A DNA stretch of 64,000 bases from NCBI GenBank assembly GCA_003415625.1, contig PYIU01000002.1, positions 4,650,001-4,714,000 of the forward strand, given 5' to 3'. This stretch comes from Aquanectria penicillioides (taxonomy: Eukaryota; Ascomycota; Sordariomycetes; Hypocreales; Nectriaceae). The position numbers and the translations under genes were made by a program. Of the stretch, positions 1 to 10,707 are shown piece after piece (positions within the stretch are counted from its first letter, which is position 1; every line of letters begins with the position of its first letter). The notes under the pieces are model-generated. The model had not been told where the DNA came from, searched no databases, and saw nothing but the letters and a program-made list of their open reading frames with translations.

Positions 1-2
1 TC

Positions 3-713
3 ATCGCCGAAGAGATTGACAGCGGTGCACCTCGCATCAAGCTCTACAGCGACAATGAAGGCAATTTCAAAGGCGACGCACTGGTCGTTTTCTTTAAGCC
101 CCAGAGCGTCGAAATGGCCATCATGCTCCTTGATGATACAGACTTCCGAATTACGGCGACTGGTACTCGGGAAGGTAGAATAAGAGTACAAGCGGCCGAC
201 TCAAGCTACAAGAAGGTCAAGTATGATCAGGATGGTGCCTCAGGTGGCAGCAAGGACGCGGCGGCAGAAAAGAAGCCACAAAAGGACCATCGTGACCGTC
301 AAAAAATCATCAGAAAGACGCAAAAGTTGGATGCGAAACTCGCAGATTGGGACGACGATCTTCCGTATCAAGCCCAGGTGGATATTCCGACAAAGAGGGA
401 CAAAATGGTGATCCTACAGCACATGTTCACCCTCCAGGAACTTGAAGAGGACCCAGCTGCGTTGTTAGAGATTAAAGAAGACATCCGTGACGAGTGCTCT
501 AAGCTGGGCATAGTGACAAATGTGGTTCTTTTTGACGAAGAGCCGGATGGCATCGTTTCGGTCAAATTCAAGGAGGCCGAGTCGGCTCTGGCTTGTATCA
601 ACCTCATGCACGGCAGGAGCTTCGACGGCCGAACAGTCGAGGCATTTCTGGCTACAGGAAAAGAGAGATTCAAGAAATCTAAAGAAGAGCATAATGACGA
701 AGACTCAGATTAA
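3..713 (+). CDS. CUS2: CUS2/Tat-SF1-like U2 snRNP splicing factor, 3' part
   Basis: The gene runs off the left edge; an open frame enters at base 3 and stops at 713. The visible part starts inside the first RRM (core ending GDALVVFFKP), continues through a Lys/Asp-rich linker, and ends in a second RRM of UHM type (from about base 405, with GRTVEAF near the end) and an acidic tail. Order and motifs match Tat-SF1/Cus2, which binds U2 snRNP/SF3b and acts just before prespliceosome assembly in the nucleus. In yeast, Cus2 makes that step depend on Prp5, whose homologue lies about 45 kb away in this window. The call is by family resemblance; the N-terminus is not visible. It is convergent with the next gene, with 194 bp between stop codons. 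Confidence 0.8.
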   Translation: MAEEIDSGAPRIKLYSDNEGNFKGDALVVFFKPQSVEMAIMLLDDTDFRITATGTREGRIRVQAADSSYKKVKYDQDGASGGSKDAAAEKKPQKDHRDRQKIIRKTQKLDAKLADWDDDLPYQAQVDIPTKRDKMVILQHMFTLQELEEDPAALLEIKEDIRDECSKLGIVTNVVLFDEEPDGIVSVKFKEAESALACINLMHGRSFDGRTVEAFLATGKERFKKSKEEHNDEDSD

Positions 714-907
714 AAGACACGGCTACAGTACAAGTAGATGGAACGACTTGGCTCAATCAGGATGTAAGATACCCACGGAACAAAAAAGAACACGGGAAGT
801 TAGAATACCAGATAGGATTCTGTCCCATTCAACATTGGGGAAGCCTGGCAGTACCAACTTACTACAGACTTCATTTTGGTTGGCGTATAGATTGAAATGG
901 ATATTAT

Positions 908-1847
908 TTAGTGACCCATTTCAACGTCCTCGGCGAGTGTGTGCCAAATTGCGGCCTGAATAATGGTGTAAACAACCTGAAGCTCCTGGTCGTCTATTAC
1001 ATGTGTTAAATCAATGAGTTTGAATGTGCTATGCTAATGAATGCTTACCTCGGGGCGCATAGACCATGACGAAGTAGGGCGAGACTGGACTCTTGAGGAA
1101 TCGGCTTTTCCAGGCGAGAGGGTGTCTCTGGCCCCATCCTTTGTCCAGCACCTCCTTGATATCATCTGGGTGGAGGCACATATGCATAGAATGATCCGAG
1201 TCATGAACATGGCAGATTTCTCCTTGGCAGTTGGTCTGCAGGGGATGTCTTGCGAAGAGTGCGAGACCATGCTTCTCCAGACAGGATTTCTCGGTACCAA
1301 ACTTGGTAGGATACTCTCCTGCGAGTTTGGCCATTGACCGCCGGAGAGTACGGTAGCAGTACGGGGACCCGTGTTGATCCAGCTGGCGCTGGGGAGCGAT
1401 GCCGGCTACGACGGGACGAGGACCTGCACGATAAGGTACATTGTGATGACCAAGGATGCCCGCCACTGGAACACGGGAAGGATCTGGCAGCGGCGCAACG
1501 AATGGATTTCGGAGAGACCACAACCGGAACCAAGTGATGCGAAGATAGCCACTGAATGTGGAGGGAGTGCCGCCGGGGCCAAGGTTGAGGAAGTTCCTGT
1601 AGTCGTTGTGAACAAGCAGGATCACGGGGACAAGGCTCACAACAACTTCGACATATGAAGGCTCAAAAAAGTGAATCAACAGAATGAGCGTCAAAGCCGA
1701 GAGGAAGATGGTGGGACCGTCCAATGTGACAGAGATCGGCTGCTGGCGGAGGACACACGATAGTTTGAGCATTCCTGGCTCCGCCTCGACTTGGATCTCT
1801 GATGGAGGAGAGGCGAGCGCCGCCTCTGCAGAAGCGACCATGGACAT
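908..1847 (-). CDS. DUF5519 (luciferase-like domain) membrane protein
   Basis: Two exons, 1847..1049 and 993..908, joined across a 55-nt intron (donor GTAAGC), give 294 aa. Reading through the donor stops after six residues, whereas splicing gives YAPRDDQELQ and an aliphatic tail ending in EMGH, so the splice is well supported. The N-terminal half has two hydrophobic segments (about residues 46-62 and 69-83). The C-terminal half has the conserved DUF5519 block with HDSDHSMHMCLHPDDIKEV, a GWGQRHPLA stretch and FVMVYAPR. Function of the family is not established in fungi; the 'luciferase' and 'phospholipase' labels are database names, not activities. The start at 1847 is the first ATG in frame and could be shorter. 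Confidence 0.78.
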
Positions 1848-3099
1848 TGCAAGATTGGGAGCTCTGGAATTGTATTTGCAATTGCGTCAAACGAGAATAA
1901 AAGAGGAATTGGAGTATTGTGGGATGGATGGCGGTTCTGCCGTTCTGGGTATAAGCCCGCGAGAGGACGAGACACTTGAGGAGAAGCTGCTTGGCTGATA
2001 TACCTATGCTCTTGTCCTTGGGACAGATGTCAGATCAAGAATTGATTCCCAAGCAATTGCTGTCCCTAAGAGGCGCAGCTGGAGGATGGGAGAGATTCAA
2101 AGTCAGAGTCAGAGTCAGATATCAGAGACCCGAGGATGGTGGAAGGGAAAAGAGGGGATCGTCATCTGACAAAGACGGGAAACAGCCCGACAGGTGAGGC
2201 CGACATCCGAGAGGAGGCTTCATTGTAGCATTAGACCAAGATGCTAGGCTTCCTCAGCCCAAACCCTAGTCTAGATCCCTCGAGAAAACAGGGCCACCGA
2301 CGCCCGTACGGGATCTGGCGTTGGGACAATGTATCTATCTATGCCTGTGCCACGGCGCTCATGCCTGCAGCGCGTCGCAGCGCATGACCTCGCCGCTCTT
2401 GGGCATGATTGGCGCCGAGCCATGACGTTGGAGTGAGGTTGCTCAGGAGGCGGCCAGCGCGACACTAGCACCGATAGGGTCGCTTGAGCCAGGTCACTGG
2501 TGAGATGGCGGAGTGTCAGGTAAGTTGGACCGAAGGAGCTGGATGCATGTGGCCGGATTTGCCCAGTCTGGTGAAAGGTTATTAACCGGAGAAGCCTGAG
2601 AGGCTGGAGCACGAGATTTGTCTCAGGCTTTGCGAAGAGTTTGGCGGTTGGCGAACGTGAGAGAGGTGGTCGACGTATGCCTACTTCTCTCAAATACGCC
2701 AGCAGCGTGTGGTAACGTTGGCAATCTGCGGCCAATTGAGACCACAGCCTGCTCTGCCCCCAACGATCTCCATGCATGTGTATGTTTGAATGATTCCAAC
2801 GATAGATAATTGGTCAAATCGCGCCACCTTGTTTCGACTGTCAGCCGCGGCGGGACCAAGGTTGATATTCCTGAAAAGTAACTGGTAAACAGCAATACGA
2901 AAACGCGGGGGCTGAACGGCCTCAACCAAGCTGTGAACGGAAATGGCTTCTTGAAAGTGCAAGTAAATTGTCAATAATTCGAGGGCGGGGCCAGTGTCGA
3001 AACTTCCCGCATCTTGTGTCGGATGTTAAATAGCAGTATTGCGCCGGTCCAGTTTCACCACACACCTCAGGCTAGACATCGCGACGAAAAGAGGCCATC
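1848..3099. other. Divergent intergenic region, no gene seen
   Basis: This 1.25-kb spacer is the shared upstream region of the DUF5519 gene (leftward) and the 710-aa membrane protein gene (rightward). Short open frames on both strands (for example 2271-2777, minus) lack recognisable domains and have no supporting splice structure. Confidence 0.5.
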
Positions 3100-5232
3100 A
3101 TGGAGCTTCAACGGCTGACGGATTTGAGATATGACGGGGCACCAATACATGAGCTCAGACGCTCCTCGGACGCAGTCAGAAAAACATATCCGTCGGAAAG
3201 CCAAACAACACTGATTGCCCCGACCGTGCCAGGAATCACTAATTCGAACTACGATATCAAACCTACCAAAATCGATAGCTGGAACAAAACGGTCCATTCT
3301 TGGCTTAAAAAATTATGGATTGGGTATAAAACGCAAACTTCAAGCATGTATTGCTTCCTTATTTTGGGTGCCTTTGCTGCCGTTTGCCATCATATCTTTT
3401 ATCATAGCCTTCGGGGGAAAGAGGCAAAGAACCAGTCCCTCATGCTCCGGTACGGCACGATCCTTGCTTTCATCGTCAAAGCAAGCCTCAGCACTGTTGT
3501 CATCTTGGCCTTCCGACAGAGAGCATGGATGGTGGTCCGACGAAACATGATTAGCCTTGGAAGTGTCGACTCGCTTTTTACAGCGACCGAAGACATCTCA
3601 GCTCTGCTGGATTGGGAGGCCCTCAAAAAAGCCAAGATAGCGATGTGTCTAGCGATCTACGTCTGGATGACCCCATTAATCGTTGTTTTGACTTCGGAGA
3701 CCCTATCTGTTGTTGCTGGAACAAAAGAGGAGAACACTCTTTGTCCTTCAGCTCGCACTTTAAATTTTGCACACGAAGAGACGCTGGACTTCCGGAGACC
3801 TATCATGAGGAACAATCAGTACGAGATGACTTTACCCCTCTGGAATACCACAACGCCAGAGGAGATTATAAGTTCCGATCCTTATTCATTTGACTATTGG
3901 CACGGACCTAGTTTCGAATTGCGCACCACGGTCGACAGGACTGTGTTACTTCAGCAGGTGGTTGTCCGAAAGAATGCGGCACTAGAGATATGCACCGATA
4001 GCTGGAATTGCTCCTATGTTGTGGACTTTATTGCACCTGGATATAGGTGCGAAGAGCTTGCTGTTGGAACTAAATCCAAGGTGAAAAATCTTGGAGATTC
4101 TCAGGCACCCTTCGGGACGGACAGTATATTACCCTACGGCAACTACTCCTATCTTGCCATCACCAACCAAGGCGAATACGCTTCGCAACAAATAGATAGT
4201 TGGGGTCCTGGAATACCCGAAGGGAATCCGCCTTACCCGCAAAACTTGGGTGCGTTTAGGACCGAACCCATTATCTGGATCGGATACGCTGCTGTTGATA
4301 ATACATCAGCATTGCAACCGAATAATAGGTCGGCCGAGGGGTGGTACGATGCCTATACACCAACAATTTTTGCGTGCGAACACTATGAAACAAACTACAA
4401 CGGAATGCAGATTCATGAAATCAAGAGTCGCAGGTATGTCAAAAAGGTTATCGATACAACATTCGTACCAAACAAATTTGACAACGACGGTACCTATGAT
4501 GATACCACGGCAGAACCAAAAACAAATTACGTATTCCCAAAAGATGTCAAGAAGTATAAGCGGGTAGCTGCATACCATTCACTGGGAGCTCTCTTCAGAG
4601 AATTCCTGAACGGGACCATCAAAATGCCGAACTACGTGGCTAACACAGATGCAATCAAGACACGGTTAATCGACTCGACAAACTACCTCCCAATAAAAAA
4701 TTTGCAGGAAGAGGTAGAAAGATTCTACGAAGAAATTATCATATCACTTTTTTCAAGCCCAAGACTTGTTGTAGTCTCGTGGGCTCAAAATGGACAGCCT
4801 TCTGGTACTGGGTTTGGGAATGCAGATACAAACTACCCATGTGTTCGGTCCCGACCAACTACCTTTTTCGTCTACAACTGGGTTCAATTATGCCTAGTCT
4901 ACACCCTAGGAATTATCATCGCGACTATTGGGGTTGTTTTTGGAGCAATGGCGGCGCGAGAAGAGGGCGCTATGCGGGATATGAAACTATCGTCTATTAT
5001 AGAAGCAACCAGGGCACCAAGTTTAGGAGAGGCTCGATCATGCGGAGAAGAGGATGCTAAGAAGCTCAAGATTGGGTTTGGATGGGTGTTGGAGACTTCG
5101 GGCGACACAACTCGTGGGTTTGGCCTAGATGGGGATGTAATCCAAGACCCTCCACAAACTCACCGAACCTTTAGCTCTCTGAGACTAAGGAAGAGGTTCC
5201 TCGACAAAAATGAATGGGGCATTGGTGAATAA
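3100..5232 (+). CDS. Large fungal membrane protein, hypothetical
   Basis: A single uninterrupted exon encodes 710 aa. Hydrophobic segments lie at about residues 82-103, 118-140, 180-203 and 594-617. Between the third and fourth is a roughly 390-residue loop with many Asn-X-Ser/Thr sequons and several Cys (for example ICTDSWNCSY), which suggests a glycosylated extracytoplasmic domain. The C-terminal tail after the last segment (AAREEGAMRD onward) is charged and probably cytoplasmic. This layout, three TMs then a large ectodomain, one TM and a short tail, is seen in a fungal-only family common in Pezizomycotina and usually left unnamed. I do not recognise a catalytic motif. The start fits: the frame has no upstream ATG and an N-terminal cytoplasmic stretch precedes TM1. 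Confidence 0.8.
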   Translation: MELQRLTDLRYDGAPIHELRRSSDAVRKTYPSESQTTLIAPTVPGITNSNYDIKPTKIDSWNKTVHSWLKKLWIGYKTQTSSMYCFLILGAFAAVCHHIFYHSLRGKEAKNQSLMLRYGTILAFIVKASLSTVVILAFRQRAWMVVRRNMISLGSVDSLFTATEDISALLDWEALKKAKIAMCLAIYVWMTPLIVVLTSETLSVVAGTKEENTLCPSARTLNFAHEETLDFRRPIMRNNQYEMTLPLWNTTTPEEIISSDPYSFDYWHGPSFELRTTVDRTVLLQQVVVRKNAALEICTDSWNCSYVVDFIAPGYRCEELAVGTKSKVKNLGDSQAPFGTDSILPYGNYSYLAITNQGEYASQQIDSWGPGIPEGNPPYPQNLGAFRTEPIIWIGYAAVDNTSALQPNNRSAEGWYDAYTPTIFACEHYETNYNGMQIHEIKSRRYVKKVIDTTFVPNKFDNDGTYDDTTAEPKTNYVFPKDVKKYKRVAAYHSLGALFREFLNGTIKMPNYVANTDAIKTRLIDSTNYLPIKNLQEEVERFYEEIIISLFSSPRLVVVSWAQNGQPSGTGFGNADTNYPCVRSRPTTFFVYNWVQLCLVYTLGIIIATIGVVFGAMAAREEGAMRDMKLSSIIEATRAPSLGEARSCGEEDAKKLKIGFGWVLETSGDTTRGFGLDGDVIQDPPQTHRTFSSLRLRKRFLDKNEWGIGE

Positions 5233-5775
5233 AACAATATGAATGAGAGAGTGGGTTGGCGGTTATCTTAGAGAGTAGTGCATGATACTGGACAAATGGA
5301 CAAATTGGTGACAGCGATAGGCAATGTTTCAATCTCAAAAGTCCAAATAAAAACCATTCACATTCAGTACCATGACATATCCTTTCATTATTTATCAAGT
5401 GGACACTTGCCAATTGCAGTTTTCATCTTGAAGTGACATGCACATGCTTTTGATGCGCCCCACTCAGCCCGAGTCTACGTGTTGCCCCGCAACCAGTCGA
5501 TGATCCGCCACACAAACAAACCCGCGAATGACGACCGTCTAGGTGGTGCAAATCCAGCAGGGCTACTTGTTCTACGACGACGCGTACTTGCAGGGGCCAG
5601 CTCCTTTTTCAGCGACTGTCAATCTTGTCATCTCATAGCTCCTCCATCTTATTACCTTCAACAGACAAAAATTCCACGTGGACTCCTCATACCAGCAGCT
5701 ATTTCAAGACTCACCCCAAGAGAGCCTTTTTAACTTGAGACATCCGCCCGGAGCGGGCAATAGCAAACTTATTGG

Positions 5776-5836
5776 GTAAGAAGACTTGGAACCGAGATAT
5801 GCGACCTTGCATTTCTAACCGGCATTCCTACTCCAG
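5776..5836 (+). other. Probable 5'-UTR intron of the DUF3405 gene
   Basis: GTAAGA at 5776 and a CTACTCCAG acceptor ending at 5836 bracket 61 nt, with a TTCTAACCG branch-like site about 20 nt before the acceptor. It lies just upstream of the ATG at 5857. Splicing it does not by itself restore a coding start, because a TAA follows at 5838 in the frame of the protein body, so it is read here as leader. Confidence 0.55.
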
Positions 5837-5856
5837 ATAACACAAACGAGCCCATC

Positions 5857-8540
5857 ATGGGTCTGTTGAGAAGCGTCAGGAGCCGCGAACCGCGGCTCCC
5901 GCTGTACCGCAGACTTCAGTCCCGACCAAAGAGCGTTATTCTGACGATGAATGGTATTCCGATGACGACACAGAACACTACTCGGGAAACTCATCCCAGG
6001 GCTCCAGAAATACCTCCGGCTCCGCTTCCAGCGGCCTCTTGCTACTACCCAAGAAGAAGGCCGGAGTCGCACCAGTGCGACGAGTTGCGAACGTGTACCC
6101 GTACCGACTACCAACAAAGGTCACACGATATCTCTTCTTCTTCGTGATAGGATTTATCGTGGTCATGATCTTCACCTTGGTGCGTGCAAGTCAGGTTGAG
6201 AATTGGAAGATTGCCAACGGCCAGTTGGAGAACCGGCCAGCGCCCCCTCCAGTATGGGAAAGATTTGAATTCCTGGAGCGGTACTATGGCGGCCTGAAGA
6301 CTTTGGTTGCAGTCAAAGAGAACACTCCAGAGTATCCCCATACTCTGAAGGACGAGCCATCGTTGCTCAAGGAAGAAGAGGAAGAGCTCAAGGAAGAGCT
6401 CAAAGAGGAAGATAGCAAAGTGGTGGAAAATAAAGGAACCACCAAGGATGAGACCCAGAAAGATACCGAAACAAAGTCAAAAGAAACTGCCGAGACAAAA
6501 TCTGAAAAGGACAAAGAGGGAGCAAAGCGAGATGTCTCTGAAAGCCGTGGCTGGAACGGGTATAAGGGAAGGAATGAGGAGACGGATATTCAGGAATGCT
6601 TCATTGATGCTGCTAGCTCCATCCGAGTCCCAGAACTGCGATACTACAGCGGCCGTCCGAAGGGATTCCCCGAGCACGTCATCGGCTCGTACGAGGTTCT
6701 GAGCCTCCCCGAGGACATCTGCTTCGACCGCTTTGGCCGCTATGGACCCTATGGATTTGGCTACTCCACAAGAAACGGTGGACTGAGTGTTGGTGAACAC
6801 GGAGAGAAAGAAGGATCCGATGCCGTTTGGGAGAAGACCCCGCGTGTCGACTACCAGCACGTGGACTGGGCCGATGTTCAGCGTCGCTGCTTCAAGAACA
6901 ACGCTGGTCGATTCAAGGAGGTTGCACCCAAGACACCCACTCCCCACGGCTTCTACATCCAAGAAGCTGCCAACGCCTCTGAGCCCGTCAAGGTTCAGAA
7001 GCGTGCCGAGAAGCCAGCCGCCACCACTCCTATCGCCGAATCGAAGAGTACCGAGGCCGCTGAGAAGGATGTGGTCAAAGAAGACAAAAATGTTTCCACC
7101 AAGACCAAGACGAAGTCTAGGACGGCCGTCGTCGTGCGCTGCTGGGATGAGTACCGCTGGCGAGAGGACGACATTGCCAACATTCGTTCCATGATTACGG
7201 AACTGGCTATGGCATCTGGTGGCCGTTACGACATCCACTTGCTGGTGCAGGTTAAGAACGACGCTGATCACCCCATCTGGGCTGACGACGACGTCTACCG
7301 ACAGCGTATCCAAGATGTTATCCCCGAAGAGTTCCGTGGCATCGTCACCCTCTGGACGGAGACTCAGATGCTGTCTCTTTACCAGGGCATTTACGACCTC
7401 TTCAGCCGTGGACCCGAGCTCCCTGTTCACGGCGTTTACCGCGGTCTGTCCATGGCAATGCAGTACTTTGCTTACATGCACCCCGAGTATGACTACTTCT
7501 GGCAGTGGGAGATGGATGTCCGCTACACTGGCCATTACTACGATCTTTTCACTAAGCTCGAGAACTGGGCCAAGGCGCAGCCTCGCAAGGGCCTGTGGGA
7601 TCGTAACGCCCGCTTCTATTTTCCTACCGTTCATGGCACCTGGGATGATTTCCAACACATGGCCCGTGTTCAGACCGAGATGGGCGTTGCCGGCGCCGAT
7701 GATATGTGGAAGAATGTCCCCGGCCTGGACGGCAAGGAGCCCAAGAAGAGTGCAAAGAGTGAGAAGGCCATCTGGGGCCCCGTCCGTCCCCAGGACGACG
7801 ACGACTGGTTTGAGCCCAGCAATGATCCTGTGCCCCCGATCGCCTACGACAAGGATAAGTACCAGTGGGGCAAGGGTGAGGAAGCCGACTACATCTCTCT
7901 CAGCCCCATCTTCGACCCTGACAGCACGACCTGGGGCCTCAAGGACGACATCACGGGTTACAACCGAACTACCGGCCCCCCTCCTCGCCGTGCAAACATC
8001 ATCACCACATCTCGCATGTCGCGGCGCCTCCTCATGACCATGCACAAGATGACGGCCCTCAAGAAGCAGTTTGCCTTCCCTGAGATGTGGCCCGCAACCG
8101 TTGCACTGCAGCACGGCTACAAGGCCGTCTACGCACCTCACCCCGTCTTCGTGGACCGTGCATGGCCCGTCGAGTACATGGCCCAGATGTTCAACAACGG
8201 ACGAGACGGAGCGAGTGGCGGTGCCCGCACCAGCATCTTCGGCGACCGCGAGCATAACATGCACGGCCTGTCGTGGTTCTACAACTCTGGCTTCGCGCCT
8301 AACCTGTACCGCCGCTGGCTGGGTCTCAAGGTCAACAACGACGGCGGCGAGGAGTTCGAGACGACCGAGGACCAGAGCAAGACTGGCAAGGGTGTGGGCA
8401 ACATGCGTGGTGGAGAGGGCCGCATGTGTCTCCCGCCCATGTTGATGCACCCTCTCAAGGACGTTGACCTGCCGGTCGAGGTGCCAGAACAACAAGAGGG
8501 TGAGGGCGATAATGCCCCAGCGTCCGATCCGTCGGCCTAG
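5857..8540 (+). CDS. DUF3405 type II membrane protein, apparent 1-nt frame break near the start
   Basis: The body is one exon, frame-open from 5841 to the stop at 8540 (over 880 codons). It has a short acidic and Ser/Gly-rich cytoplasmic part (YSDDEWYSDDD), one transmembrane anchor at about bases 6117-6190 (FFFVIGFIVVMIF), a Lys/Glu-rich stalk with EEEELKEELKEE, and the DUF3405 domain with WQWEMDVRYTGHYYDLF and FPEMWPATVALQ. The family is fungal and often misnamed a transporter; the layout resembles a Golgi type II glycosyltransferase, but activity is inference. No ATG exists in the body frame before the anchor. The only sensible start, ATG at 5857, is in the +1 frame; one extra base between 5865 and 5870 (a T in the TT run would do) would link it in frame to EKRQEPRTAA. 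It is therefore either an assembly or sequence indel, or a true lesion. A 672-aa open frame antisense to it is a codon-bias shadow. Confidence 0.75.
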
Positions 8541-9103
8541 ATGGCCATTAGGCGGGATTGCTTGTGTAAATTGTCCAGAACTTATGGGTTATGGCGTTGA
8601 GGGTGTTTTGTTTTTCCTAATGTTGGGTCATGTGCCTGTCTGGAGGATTTCATGTTGTCCGTTCAGTTTTTCAAGGGAGGAAATGCCGCTGGATGATAAT
8701 GATCTGTATCATGTGAGAATGGCCCCCGTATTTGAGCGTTGGAGTATGTCAATACATATACTTGCCCCCTGACCAGACTTTCGTTGGTGTGATCATTCAT
8801 AATATCAAGATACTTGGTTGAAAAGGGACCATGGTTGATGAGCAATTACTTCTTTTTTTTTTTTTTCGTTTTCAGACGTGACAAGTGTTTTCATACACAC
8901 ACTGCTATTACCACATATGCGTAGATCCTCAAACGCTTTTGTTCGCGTCGCATCCCACCCAAAGTCCCAAGGCTCCTCCAGTTTTGCGCCAGCAAGAATC
9001 AGAGAAACAACACCTTGGATAAGCGTACACAAACTCCACTGCCTTTCTTCGCTCTGCTTCTCGCAATCCCAATGACCTCACGGAGAGTCGAGAAGGAAAC
9101 ATT
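8541..9103. other. 3' ends of convergent genes, no gene seen
   Basis: This 563-bp spacer holds the 3' UTRs of the DUF3405 gene (rightward) and EMP24 (leftward), with a T-run at about 8852-8866. No open frame with recognisable content was seen. Confidence 0.5.
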
Positions 9104-9919
9104 TTATACAACGCGCTTGACCTCGAAGAAGCGGCGCAACCACCAGACCTGGAAGAGAGACTCGCCGATGACGATGCCGATGACGAACATGTTCCACCAC
9201 TTGACTCGGTTGTTGGTGCTCTCGGCGGTGTTACGGTGGGTGCGTTCACGAACGACGATGTAGGACTGCTCGTCCTTGACCTGGGCAAGGAGCTCGGAAA
9301 GACGACGGACTGCAGGGCACGCGAGTGTTAGGTTGGGCTTGGGCAAAGGGGGACGGGGACAAGAAATGCTATCCATACCTTCGCGGTCGAGAGGGTCGGC
9401 AGGGACATCAGACTCGCTGACATAGACAATGCCGTGGACGTTGAAGGAGACCTCCTTGGTGTTGGCACCCCAGTTCTCGTTACCGAAGCAGTAGGTGTAT
9501 TTGCCGTCGTGCTTGGCAGTGAAGGAGTAGTCACCGTTGGAGACGGTCTTTTCGTTGGTCTCGTACTGACCGGCGGGGTTGGTGATCTGCTCGGACCCAA
9601 AGTAATTAGCAAGCTGTGGTTTCTCTTATGTCGTTGCTGCCTCGAGATTTCGACACATGTCCCCATCATGGGTTTGGGGGGGTGAAGGGCATAGCTCCAG
9701 AGCTAAAAAATGGTCACGTACCCAGAAGTCGATGTCCAGGTTGCCTGCGCTTCCAAACTCTCGGTCGCCGACCTGGAAGGTGACGGTCATGGTGTCGTCC
9801 TTGTGGAGGGTCTCGTGGAAGCACTCGCGGCCGTGAGCCGGCAGGACCATGTTGTGAGCAGCAACGGCCTGGATGACCGTTGCGGCGAGGAGAGCCCTCG
9901 CAGCGCTGAGGAAGTACAT
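9104..9919 (-). CDS. EMP24: p24 cargo receptor Emp24
   Basis: Three exons (9919..9722, 9586..9379, 9309..9104) give 203 aa. It is an ER-Golgi p24 protein that helps select cargo such as GPI-anchored proteins for COPII vesicles. The sequence shows a signal peptide (residues 1 to about 21, then HNMVLPAHGREC), a GOLD domain with paired Cys (GRECF and YTYCFGNE), FNVHGIVYV, and the family hallmark KDEQSYIVVRERTHR..TAESTN. This is followed by one TM and a cytosolic tail RRFFEVKRVV carrying the FF and terminal VV sorting signals. It resembles yeast Emp24 more than Erv25 or the Erps. Donors GTACGT and GTATGG and acceptors GAGCAG and CTGCAG are canonical. It is head-to-head with ARF1 across about 2.5 kb. 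Confidence 0.93.
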
Positions 9920-10492
9920 GGTGGATTGGTGACGGAGCGAGAATTGCAATGTAAGGAGCGGCGGACGGACGACGGAAAGGGAGAGGGCGAAGCCGGTATG
10001 CCGTGTGTGCGTGGATGTCGCCGAGCTATGTCGTTGCAGTCGTCGTCTTGTCTCCCTTAGGAGCTTAGATCGACCAGATCGCGACGAATTGACACCTATC
10101 CGCACCGGACTGGCCAGGAGAGACGGGTCAGGGCCGGGGTTTAGCCGACGACTTTGCCAAGCAACTTAAAGGGGTGGTGCAGGGGAACCAAGCAAGGCAC
10201 CGCAGGTGGGGCAAGAGTGGCGTTCTGAGAACTGTGTGAACAAGTGTGGCTGTGGCTGTGGCGGTGACCATGGCGATTTTTTCTTTGGTTTTTTTATTTT
10301 GTCGGTTTAGCAAGGGGTGGCGAATGGTCCGAAATGGGATAAGGGACCCGTGGCCACAGGGAACGCTAGGAACAGATACAGATTGGTCGACGAGACAAAA
10401 GAGAGTTACTTGGCATCATCGGGTAGGATCATGACAACGGCGTATGGAGCACATGTACTGAGTACTTGGGAACGGGTCACTCATTCATTGCC

Positions 10493-10514
10493 TGCCTACC
10501 TACCTACCTACCTA
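10493..10514. repeat. CTAC tetranucleotide microsatellite
   Basis: About five tandem CTAC units. Shorter copies of the same motif occur at about 11095-11106, and the complementary AGGT motif at about 63296-63308. Confidence 0.9.
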
Positions 10515-10681
10515 GGCTTGCAGCATTTTCTCTTCGCCTCCCTCTGGGCTTCTGGCGTACCTCGGGTCGGCGTGGGAATGATGCCAGGGAGGGACAGGAT
10601 TGCACGGTTTGTCAACAGCGACATCGTTGGATTGGGTTTGAATCCTGACAGGGAGGGAGAGGGAGAAGGAGAGAGAGCCTA

Positions 10682-10707
10682 GGGTGAGGGTGAGGGTGAG
10701 GGTGAGG
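10682..10707. repeat. GGGTGA hexanucleotide tandem repeat
   Basis: Four successive GGGTGA units. It is not the fungal telomere unit TTAGGG, and the position is internal to a gene-rich region. Confidence 0.85.

Noticed and set aside
2271..2777. 168-codon minus-strand frame between divergent genes
   Set aside because: No conserved motif, His/Arg/Leu/Ser-biased composition, and overlapping frames on the opposite strand.
6477..8495. 672-codon open frame on the minus strand inside the DUF3405 gene
   Set aside because: It is exactly antisense to a conserved coding exon, shows Val/Leu/Gly/Arg bias typical of the complement of GC3-rich codons, and has no domain or transmembrane logic.
10682..10707. 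Telomere-like repeat
   Set aside because: The unit is GGGTGA, not TTAGGG, only four copies occur, and the location is internal.
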